DNA from: Flaviflexus ciconiae
GTDB lineage: Bacteria > Actinomycetota > Actinomycetes > Actinomycetales > Actinomycetaceae
DNA length: 64,000 bases
Direction of reading: 5' to 3'
Assembly: GCF_003971195.1 (NCBI RefSeq)
Contig: NZ_CP034593.1
Coordinates: forward strand, 2,356,001-2,420,000
The translations under genes were made by a program, and so were the position numbers. The notes beneath the pieces were generated by a model, which was given only the letters and a program-made list of their open reading frames with translations, made no database searches and was not told the DNA's origin. Shown here piece after piece: positions 8,441 through 14,539 of this stretch (positions are counted from its first letter, which is position 1; the number at the start of each line of letters is the position of its first letter).

Positions 8441-9568
8441 CTACGGCCTCCGTTGAATTAGTAGCCGGGCATAGGTCGACTTGAGATTACCGTCCGCGTC
8501 GATGTAGGCCGCGCGTCGGTTTAAATCCCCGGCCTTCGGTGTCTCCGGCCCATATTCGCGTGTCTTGAGCCCGTACTCGTTACCGCGATCCGTAATCCCA
8601 AGGATCTCGAACTGGTCCGGGTTGTACTTGTCGAGGAAGGTAATCGGGACTCCCATAACTCCGGCGTAATCGCTCGGGATCGAGTCGGTAAAGCCAACCT
8701 CTATCGCGTCGTAATTGTCGTATTGCGGATAGCCCGTCTCGCGTATCCGTTCGTGTCGGCTGAACTTGACGTTATCGGCCATTGTCATGAGTTGAACCGG
8801 CTCATGCCTCCGGCCGTGCTCGATATTCGTGAACCACCGGACGCCCTTTACTCGAATGTATTTGCGGCCAGCCTCGTCGACTCGAGTCCCGGCAGCGTTG
8901 AGCGGGTAACTATCGGGGACTCTAAACTCTCGGTCTCCACTTGAGATTGACGGACCAAGCCAGAGCAGATTGTTACGAATGAGTGGGAACACTTCTTTAT
9001 ACGTAATTGCGTTTACATTGCCGATGATCGAGAACTCAACGCCACCTCCGACAAGCCATCCTAGGAACTCTCGAAACAGCGAGAACGGTGGATTAGTGAC
9101 AATGATGTCGGCCTCATCTCGCAGCGCGGTTACCTCCGGACTCCGGAAGTCTCCGTCACCTTCGAGGTATTCCCAGCGGAGATCGTCAATATCGACACGG
9201 CCGTCGCCGGTCACGTCCTCCGGCAGGAGAGTAAACACTCGTCCCCGCTCGAGAGACTTCTCGACGTCGTATATGGGCGTCTCCGTCTCGAACAACGTCG
9301 GCTGGTAGAACGCCGCCCCCGCGTTGCTATTAGGCGCGTAGGACGTTGATATGAGCTTCTTGAGTCCAAAGTCTTGGAAGTGTAGCGCGAAAAACTTTGT
9401 AAAGTTGCTCCACTCCGGATCATCGCAAGGTAGCAGGACTACTTTGTCCCTAAAAACGTCCGGGTCATACTCGAGATAGGCGTTCATCTCCCGCTCGATA
9501 TCCGGCCATTGAGTATAGAACTCGTTTGCTTGCGCTTTACGCGCCGCCCCTAAGTCGGTGTTCCCCAT
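8441..9568 (-). CDS. EcoRI-family adenine-specific DNA methyltransferase
   Basis: 375 residues from ATG 9566-9568, chosen over an upstream TTG (9583) because AAGGGG lies six bases before it. The family hallmarks are in order: NEFYTQWPDIEREM (15-28), VVLLPCDDPEWSNFTKFFALHFQDFGLKKL with CDDPEWSNF at 48-56, GDGDFRSPEV (137-146), and the catalytic NPPF at 159-162 within DIIVTNPPFSLFREF. The C-terminal half carries the variable target-recognition part. It should methylate N6 of adenine in a short DNA site; whether that is GAATTC is unknown. No EcoRI-like endonuclease is present; the coupled downstream gene is DUF262-HNH instead. Confidence 0.9.
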   Translation of the reverse strand: MGNTDLGAARKAQANEFYTQWPDIEREMNAYLEYDPDVFRDKVVLLPCDDPEWSNFTKFFALHFQDFGLKKLISTSYAPNSNAGAAFYQPTLFETETPIYDVEKSLERGRVFTLLPEDVTGDGRVDIDDLRWEYLEGDGDFRSPEVTALRDEADIIVTNPPFSLFREFLGWLVGGGVEFSIIGNVNAITYKEVFPLIRNNLLWLGPSISSGDREFRVPDSYPLNAAGTRVDEAGRKYIRVKGVRWFTNIEHGRRHEPVQLMTMADNVKFSRHERIRETGYPQYDNYDAIEVGFTDSIPSDYAGVMGVPITFLDKYNPDQFEILGITDRGNEYGLKTREYGPETPKAGDLNRRAAYIDADGNLKSTYARLLIQRRP

Positions 9569-9687
9569 GCAAAGCCCCTTCAATGTCTCTCAAGCATTGT
9601 AGACACGTCACCGGCAATAACGGGCCACAATCACCCCCGCACGGCCTAACCCCTCCCCGAGGCCCCCTCGGAGCCCCTAGGACACGC

Positions 9688-10182
9688 TCAACCCTCCGCG
9701 AGGCTCTCCAGCTCCACCGCGAGCGCTCGCGGTATCACATCCCCCAGCTGCTCCTCGAGAGTCCAATACTCCTCGCCGTCATCGAGCCACCGCACAACAT
9801 TCGCATAATGGCTATGCCCGGCCTCAAGTGCCCGTCCGCCCTTAACCGAGTAGGTAGCCTCCCGAGGGATCCGCTTAACATCCGGCAGATACATAGCCCC
9901 CGCGAGATATAGCGCGTACGTATCGAGGTCGCTCCCGCCCTGGTTCTCCCACACTCGAGGCGCACCCTCGCCCCAAGTGAGTTGACCTACCCGAACGTAC
10001 CGGCGGGCATTCCCCGGCCGGCTATCGTGCCCGATACGCGTCCAATGCCGAGACGGCACTACCTCCGCGCGGGCAAGCGTGAGAATGTCCTGCAAGCCCG
10101 CGAGAGACATACCTCCGGCTTGGCGGTCCCGAATCATTCCGGGCGTGATCGAGAGACTCCAAAAGTAGGGCGACATAGACAT
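9688..10182 (-). CDS. Hypothetical protein of the element
   Basis: 164 residues from ATG 10180-10182 (GAAAGG about ten bases upstream; an in-frame TTG at 10200 is less likely). I do not recognise a family. The sequence is soluble and rich in Trp and Tyr (TWGEGAPRVWENQGGSDLDTYALYLAGAMYLPDV), with an acidic C-terminus. There is no signal peptide or membrane helix. It is 119 bases upstream of the methyltransferase on the same strand and could be co-transcribed with it, so it may be an accessory of that unit. The 18-bp palindrome ACCGCGAGCGCTCGCGGT (9716-9733) lies inside its 3' end. Confidence 0.6.
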   Translation of the reverse strand: MSMSPYFWSLSITPGMIRDRQAGGMSLAGLQDILTLARAEVVPSRHWTRIGHDSRPGNARRYVRVGQLTWGEGAPRVWENQGGSDLDTYALYLAGAMYLPDVKRIPREATYSVKGGRALEAGHSHYANVVRWLDDGEEYWTLEEQLGDVIPRALAVELESLAEG

Positions 10183-10202
10183 GACGGCGACACCTTTCAA
10201 CG

Positions 10203-10285
10203 GTTGTTATTGACGAATAGGCGCGAGTACCGGGTTTCAATCGAGACACGCGCCGGGCGAGTTGAAACCACCTGCCAATAACAAC
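10203..10285. other. Nested and interleaved inverted repeats (pseudoknot-like)
   Basis: Three pairs of arms: A GTTGTTATTG 10203-10212 with CAATAACAAC 10276-10285; B GGCGCG 10220-10225 with CGCGCC 10249-10254; C GGTTTCAA 10233-10240 with TTGAAACC 10262-10269. The order A-B-C-B'-C'-A' means B and C interleave as in an H-type pseudoknot, closed by A. It lies upstream of the 9688-10182 gene in a stretch of 350 bases without a gene. It may be a structured leader RNA or a replication-origin structure. Confidence 0.5.
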
Positions 10286-10489
10286 AGGCTGACCACTATT
10301 CCCCGCATGAGCGGGTCTTGTATTCGTGATCCTCCCCGGCATTGAGTCGCCAATCCTAGTCCCATCATTGGGGTATTCGTGTCATTGGAGAGCGGGCTTC
10401 AATCGCTTGGCTGAGACGGTATCACAATGTCCGGACCAATCTAGCGAGCTTTGGTCACGTGTACGGGATCCGGTTGGTCTTAGACGGCA

Positions 10490-10532
10490 ATGACCGCGAG
10501 CGCGTCCCGAGATTGAATGCGCTCGCGGTCAT
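10490..10532. repeat. Perfect 14-bp hairpin built from the dispersed element motif
   Basis: ATGACCGCGAGCGC (10490-10503) and its reverse complement (10519-10532) flank a 15-base loop; five more base pairs (TAGAC/GTCTA) occur outside a small internal bulge. No T run follows on either strand, so it is not an ordinary terminator. It sits just downstream of the 10554-11201 gene. Confidence 0.7.
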
Positions 10533-10553
10533 CGTGTCTAGTGCCGTATTGAA

Positions 10554-11201
10554 CTACCCGACTAGTCCAGGTGGGATCTCCTTAGAGGGCGGGGGCGGCC
10601 ACTCGGAGGGACCAAGACTATCGGGTACGGTGCCTTGGCTTCCTTCTCCACTTGAATACCTAACCTTTTCCTCTCCTTGCCTTTCCTTACCTGTCCTATC
10701 CTGTCCTACTCCGGCGTTAGTCACGGGTGCGTCACGCGTGACGGAATAAGGGGAGTCTGTAGCGTGCACCGGGGGAGTGTCCTCGGCTTTCAAGCGGCTG
10801 AGTTCCTCCTCATTCGCTCGGCTACGTTCTCGGTAGCGTCTCGAACGCTCTCGAGATTGGTGGCGTGCCTTTTCCCGCTCTTCGGCGGTTGACTGCCAAA
10901 GCCACGTAACGCGAATGCCTGGGCCCCGCTCGTCGACGTAGTCCTCGGCGAGGCCATACTCTTTCAACTTCGAGATAGTCTCGTCGGCAACCCACGGTAT
11001 CCCCGGGTAGGGATCGTCCTTCGTGTATTCGTCCGCATAAATGACACCGTCCCTACCGGCACCGATTGCAAAGAGCTGTAAACAAATAAGGGCCATGTTC
11101 GCATTCGACCCTATTTTCAATCGACGCGGGTCGCGTAGTATCGCCTCATTTACGCGGACATCGAGGCCGCGAGATCCTGCCTCTTGAGGTTCAAGTCTCA
11201 T
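10554..11201 (-). CDS. Hypothetical protein, winged-helix-like N-terminus, possibly a replication protein
   Basis: 215 residues. The N-terminal 100 residues (RLKIGSNANMALICLQLFAIGAGRDGVIYADEY..., then ISKLKEYGLAEDYVDERGPGIRVTWL) look like the HTH-plus-wing region of phage replisome-organiser or DnaD-like proteins, which is a resemblance and not a firm match. A charged helix rich in Arg/Glu (STAEEREKARHQSRERSRRYRERSRANEEELSRL) and a disordered Pro-rich tail follow. It lies next to the primase-polymerase-like gene (4-base gap) and beside the 14-bp hairpin, a context that fits element replication. Function is inferred only. Confidence 0.5.
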   Translation of the reverse strand: MRLEPQEAGSRGLDVRVNEAILRDPRRLKIGSNANMALICLQLFAIGAGRDGVIYADEYTKDDPYPGIPWVADETISKLKEYGLAEDYVDERGPGIRVTWLWQSTAEEREKARHQSRERSRRYRERSRANEEELSRLKAEDTPPVHATDSPYSVTRDAPVTNAGVGQDRTGKERQGEEKVRYSSGEGSQGTVPDSLGPSEWPPPPSKEIPPGLVG

Positions 11202-11205
11202 GCGG

Positions 11206-11634
11206 TCACCGTCCCCTCGAGAGCGTCGACATAGCCGATGTATCGGGCCCTATGTCTCCCCGGCGTCGACGTGCACGGTATCGCCGTCGTACGGGTGCCC
11301 TGTGCGGCGTGAGAGTGTTCTCAAGCCCGGCCGGTAGGGGAGCCGGGGCGCTCGCGGTAAGCCACGTGTACGGGCGTCCTGTGACGGGGTGTGGTGACGG
11401 CGGCACTACTCCGATAAGGGCGCGCGAGTGCTTCTCCCACGCCTCCCGAATAGCGCCCGGGTCGACTGTCGCCGTGCGTAGTCCGCCATACGGTGACTTA
11501 GCCGGCCCGCTCGCCATGTCGACATGACGGCACGGCACTACTGGCCAACCGAGAAGGCCCGCATAGGTGACCGCAAGGGCCACGTAGTCGCCCCGTATGT
11601 TCCCCGCCGTGAGTAAGTTTGATATTGTGGACAT
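11206..11634 (-). CDS. Short primase-polymerase (PrimPol N-terminal)-like protein, probably truncated
   Basis: 142 residues from ATG 11632-11634 (AAGGGG seven bases upstream); an alternative ATG at 11676 overlaps the previous stop as TAATG. Residues 15-80 (DYVALAVTYAGLLGWPVVPC... KSPYGGLRTATVDPGAIREAWEKHSRALIGVV) match the start of the bifunctional DNA primase/polymerase N-terminal domain seen in actinobacterial plasmids and islands. The acidic catalytic part expected afterwards is missing; an Arg-rich tail of odd composition follows. In another frame the last 60 bases read ARYIGYVDALEGTVTA and end in an ATGA-type overlap with the next gene, which suggests a frameshift or decay. Confidence 0.45.
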   Translation of the reverse strand: MSTISNLLTAGNIRGDYVALAVTYAGLLGWPVVPCRHVDMASGPAKSPYGGLRTATVDPGAIREAWEKHSRALIGVVPPSPHPVTGRPYTWLTASAPAPLPAGLENTLTPHRAPVRRRYRARRRRGDIGPDTSAMSTLSRGR

Positions 11635-11675
11635 ATGGGCACCCCTTACCGGGTGCTCTTCCCCTTTGTGTTCCA

Positions 11676-11909
11676 TTAGTCCAAGCCCTCCCAGCGGCTC
11701 ACCGCAAGAATGAGAGAGCTCGCGAGCGCGAGTGCCTCGCCGGGATCGAGCATTAGGACGGGCGGGGTTGAGAGATCCGCCCCCTTCGCCCTTACCCCGA
11801 TAGGTCTCGCCGTGCGCGAGGCAACGGCAACCGCATAGGTAGGGTTAGGGTCGACCGGAGTGCCTGAGGCCGTCTCCCGGCCATTTGTGGACGATACAGG
11901 TATGGTCAC
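11676..11909 (-). CDS. Small hypothetical protein of the element
   Basis: 77 residues, no recognised family. The start codon overlaps the stop of the upstream HTH gene by four bases (ATGA), and its stop overlaps a possible start of the next gene (TAATG), so it sits inside a compact operon. The C-terminal part (PPVLMLDPGEALALASSLILAVSRWEGL) is a likely amphipathic helix; the N-terminus is polar. No signal peptide is seen. Confidence 0.5.
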   Translation of the reverse strand: MTIPVSSTNGRETASGTPVDPNPTYAVAVASRTARPIGVRAKGADLSTPPVLMLDPGEALALASSLILAVSRWEGLD

Positions 11910-12109
11910 TTTGCACCGCCCTCGCCGTTAAGCGACTCGAGAGTGAGTGCTGAGAGTGGGATCCGTATCGTTCGACCGAGGCGGGCATGAGGCAATTTAC
12001 CGGAGTAGATCATCCTCCGGACCGTGTCGGTCGAGCAAGCGAGGAGAGTGGCAGCTCCCTGGATCGACGTAAATTCGGGCAGAGTAGGTTCAACCGTTGA
12101 CGTTGACAT
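11906..12109 (-). CDS. AlpA/Xis-like helix-turn-helix (MerR-type excisionase) protein
   Basis: 67 residues from ATG 12107-12109, with AAAGGGA six bases upstream; an ATG seven codons earlier lacks an SD. The segment FTSIQGAATLLACSTDTVRRMIYSGKLPHARLGRTIRIPLSAL is a complete MerR/excisionase-family winged HTH, in which the wing residues GRTIRIP follow the recognition helix. Such proteins act as directionality factors for tyrosine integrases or as transcription activators of island genes. Its position at the head of the replication-like operon, 0.8 kb from the integrase, supports that role. It is the first gene of an overlapping series. Confidence 0.75.
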   Translation of the reverse strand: MSTSTVEPTLPEFTSIQGAATLLACSTDTVRRMIYSGKLPHARLGRTIRIPLSALTLESLNGEGGAK

Positions 12110-12280
12110 GAGTTCCCTTTCGAACTTCATGTTTCGGGCGTGCGAAACAAAGGGTCCGCATGAGAGCCACCCAAAGATCGAGCGCGAGCGCTTATGCCCG
12201 TGTCGCCGTTTTCAACGCCTTAAGCCTTGGCCGTAACGGTTAGCCAGTAAGCCCATTCTAGCCCGCTTGTGCGTAAGTGC

Positions 12281-12844
12281 CTAACTGCGGTTCCCGAGGC
12301 GCTTAAGCACCGCCTGAATCGAGACCTCTCCAATACCGTTACGTGCAAGTACATCGAGTATCTCCGCGAGCGCGTCCACTCGAATATCCCGAATTTGAGT
12401 ACCGCAAGGGCACTTCATCCGGTAATACCTTTCGGGACTCCCATCATGGCGCACTACCCTAACCGGGTGCTTAATGATACGGACCGCTGGCCCCAGGTCT
12501 TGCTCGGGAGTCGGTGAGATCATGTTCCACTCGGGGTCATTCGGGTCGGTTGACAGATTAACGTTAGGTCCGTCCCGCTCGTATTCCTCGAGTGCTTCCG
12601 CAAATCTCGCCATAGCCTCGGGAGAGTCGAGATCCTCGGTCTCTGGGATGTAGTCCACCCCGTCACGCTCGGCCACGTATTGAGCTACCCGCCGGGCAGA
12701 CGGAATACCGATCGACCCCCAGTATCCTTCAGAGTCATCGTAGAACAATCCAAGCCAATACCGTTTCGTTCGACCACCGGCCCTGCGGTGCTTAGGCCGA
12801 TCCGCTAGGCAATAGATCCCAATCAAGTGTAGCCCCGTCGACAT
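12281..12844 (-). CDS. Hypothetical protein of the element
   Basis: 187 residues, family not recognised. The N-terminal part (KRYWLGLFYDDSEGYWGSIGIPSARRVAQYVAERDGVDYIP) looks globular; an acidic linker (ETEDLDSPEAMARFAEALEEYERDGPNVNLSTDPNDPEW) follows; the C-terminus has a CPC motif in YYRMKCPCGTQIRDIRVDALAEILDVL, possibly half of a zinc site. No signal peptide or membrane helix. It lies alone between the integrase and the HTH gene, 170 bases upstream of the latter's start, and 100 bases downstream of the integrase stop. Confidence 0.55.
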   Translation of the reverse strand: MSTGLHLIGIYCLADRPKHRRAGGRTKRYWLGLFYDDSEGYWGSIGIPSARRVAQYVAERDGVDYIPETEDLDSPEAMARFAEALEEYERDGPNVNLSTDPNDPEWNMISPTPEQDLGPAVRIIKHPVRVVRHDGSPERYYRMKCPCGTQIRDIRVDALAEILDVLARNGIGEVSIQAVLKRLGNRS

Positions 12845-12944
12845 TCTTTCCCCTCCGTTACCTATCTCCCCGGCCCGAGGTGCCCGCGCTCGCGGTCATC
12901 CCCCGCCCAAAGTCCACCAGTAGCCCTAGGGCACGCTCCCGGCC

Positions 12945-14180
12945 CTAGTTTGCCACCGCCCTACGTTCATCGAGCGACGTCACGCCAGCGGGCCGTTGCA
13001 TGAGATTAGAGATAACCTCCGCCGCCTCCTCGAATTGCTCGGCATATGTGTGCGTATAGCGCCGTGTGATCGACGAATGAGTATGCCCCAGGATCTCCGA
13101 GACAACATGCTCCTGAACGCCATTCGCGAGCAGAATACTCGCCGCCGTATGCCTGAGGTCATGCGGTGCTACGTGACCAATACCGGCACGCTTACCGGCC
13201 CGCGTGAGTGCTTGCCCATACGTTGACGTCGGCATGTACTTCGCCGGGTCATCCTTAGCCGGGAAAAGGATCCCACGCTTACCGGCCACTCGAGCCCATT
13301 CCAATAAGGCGTGAGCCATAGCCTCCGGCACGGGCAACGTGCGAACACTCTTAGGTGTCTTAGGTGTCTTAACGTGCAGGCTCTTACCGTCATTCGAGGC
13401 ACTTTGTTTCACCTCAAGCCATACGGCCCCGTCCGCGTGCTCGATAACGCTTCCTCCCACTAGGGCCCGTACCTCCCCGATACGTAGCCCCATACGGCCC
13501 TGCACCATCGCCATGACCGCATGAGTCTCCGACAACTCCGCCGTGAGCTTCTCGAGCTCCCCGGACGTGAATGCCCGGGGCTCCCGCTTGGCTTGCTTAA
13601 CCTTGCTCGGCTTCACCGGAGCGGCCTTGATACCTTTCAAACCCTTAACCGGGCACGGGTTACGCGGTATGAGGTCATCATTAACGGCGCTATTCAAGAT
13701 ATTCGCGAAAAGGTCATACGCCTTCTTACGGTTCCCCGGCGCACCAGGTGCGAGCGTAACGGCCCAAGACTTAATGTCCGGCGTTGTGATCGAGGAGAGT
13801 GCCACCTCGCCCCAGCGGGGCAATAAATGAGTCCTAAGCCGTGACCGTTCGGGCCGTTCGGTGTTCGGACTCCAGTCCCGCGTGGCAAAGAATGCCTCCG
13901 CGTACTCCCCGAACGTGAATGCGAGTCGGCGTGCCTCGGCGTCGGCAGTGGCTTGCTCGGCCTTCTCTTGCTCGGGGCTCTTCCATGTCCCGGCCGCGAT
14001 ACTTGATTGCACCGTTGCTAGCCAGTTGTCTGCTGCGCGCTTCGTCGTGAATGTTACCGGGCCGTTGATGTAGTTACGGGTCCCGTCATCCTTGAACGGC
14101 ACCTCGGGATGAATGTACCGGGCCTGCATTCGACCACTAGGGAGCGTTCTTATCATTCCGAATCCCCGTCGTGTAGCCAT
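12945..14180 (-). CDS. int: Tyrosine recombinase (site-specific integrase)
   Basis: 411 residues. Residues 1-65 form the arm-binding AP2-like N-terminal domain (MIRTLPSGRMQARYIHP... FTTKRAADNWLATVQSSIAAGTW), 90-170 the SAM-like core-binding domain, 200-390 the catalytic domain with Arg233 (GRMGLRIGEVRAL), His340-xx-Arg343 (HDLRHTA), His366 (LGHTHSS) and nucleophile Tyr375 (RRYTHTY). All catalytic residues are present, so it should be active. It reads inward from attR, with its start codon 162 bases from the core and one arm-type repeat 16 bases upstream of its ATG, where integrase binding could also repress its own promoter. This is the enzyme that would insert the element into tRNA-Ser. Confidence 0.95.
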   Translation of the reverse strand: MATRRGFGMIRTLPSGRMQARYIHPEVPFKDDGTRNYINGPVTFTTKRAADNWLATVQSSIAAGTWKSPEQEKAEQATADAEARRLAFTFGEYAEAFFATRDWSPNTERPERSRLRTHLLPRWGEVALSSITTPDIKSWAVTLAPGAPGNRKKAYDLFANILNSAVNDDLIPRNPCPVKGLKGIKAAPVKPSKVKQAKREPRAFTSGELEKLTAELSETHAVMAMVQGRMGLRIGEVRALVGGSVIEHADGAVWLEVKQSASNDGKSLHVKTPKTPKSVRTLPVPEAMAHALLEWARVAGKRGILFPAKDDPAKYMPTSTYGQALTRAGKRAGIGHVAPHDLRHTAASILLANGVQEHVVSEILGHTHSSITRRYTHTYAEQFEEAAEVISNLMQRPAGVTSLDERRAVAN

Positions 14181-14195
14181 TATGTCCCCTTCCCG

Positions 14196-14216
14196 GCGTG
14201 TATCCTACGTGTATCA
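14196..14216. repeat. Right 21-bp repeat, putative integrase arm-type site
   Basis: Exact copy of 6766-6786 with two GTGTATC heptamers 11 bp apart. It lies between the integrase start and the attR core, in the probable int promoter. Confidence 0.6.
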
Positions 14217-14341
14217 AGCCCAACAAATATGAGCATATACCAGCCTATTCGTGCACACCAGTGGAATGAGGGAGAATGGCTAACTACCAACGAAAAACCC
14301 TCATAATCGCGAGATATCAACACTCCCGAAAAACATGCGAG

Positions 14342-14382
14342 GTGGGTTCAAATCCCACCTCCACCGCCATAGATTCCCCCGG
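14342..14382. repeat. Right attachment site (attR core)
   Basis: 41-bp duplicate of the tRNA-Ser 3' end including CCA. It is preceded by non-tRNA sequence, so it is a partial tRNA copy and not a gene. Confidence 0.92.
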
Positions 14383-14418
14383 AATGCCAACGAAAAGTGG
14401 TTTCCGGGGGAATTCTTG
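14376..14418 (+). terminator. Terminator-like hairpin at attR
   Basis: A 9-bp stem CCCCCGGAA/TTCCGGGGG (14376-14384 with 14402-14410) uses the attachment core as its 5' arm, as at attL. It is followed by AATTCTTG, a weaker T tract than the left copy has. Confidence 0.65.
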
Positions 14419-14427
14419 TCCCCGGCG

Positions 14428-14447
14428 TGGGGACATTCTGGGGACAT
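14428..14447. repeat. TGGGGACAT direct repeat pair just outside attR
   Basis: TGGGGACAT at 14428-14436 and 14439-14447, an 11-bp period. The surrounding GCGTG begins 83 bases from the attR core start; the arm-type repeat on the left begins 84 bases from the attL core start. It looks like the arm site of a different integrase. Confidence 0.5.
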
Positions 14448-14539
14448 CCGCGAATTCTAGGCGAAAAGTGATCGCCTAACCATGGGAATCGAGGCGATAA
14501 GCCGCTTTTTCGTGCAACCTACGCGCAACAGTGAATGAA

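Larger units (their letters stand above)
6682..14382. mobile_element. Integrative element in tRNA-Ser, about 7.7 kb
   Basis: A 41-bp perfect direct repeat of the tRNA-Ser 3' end occurs at 6682-6722 and 14342-14382. Between the copies lie a tyrosine recombinase reading inward next to the right copy, an AlpA/Xis-like HTH protein, a primase-polymerase-like fragment, a winged-helix-like protein, three unknown genes, and a methyltransferase plus DUF262-HNH pair. All genes read on the minus strand. There are no capsid, portal, tail, relaxase or FtsK/TraB genes, so it is neither a full prophage nor a self-transmissible ICE. The size and content fit a satellite-like or mobilisable island that relies on a helper for transfer (inference). 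Confidence 0.9.

Noticed and set aside
6740..14340. Apparent absence of GAATTC within the element, which would suit an EcoRI-specific methyltransferase
   Set aside because: Only about one site is expected by chance in 7.6 kb at this G+C, so its absence carries no weight. The recognition site of the enzyme cannot be inferred.
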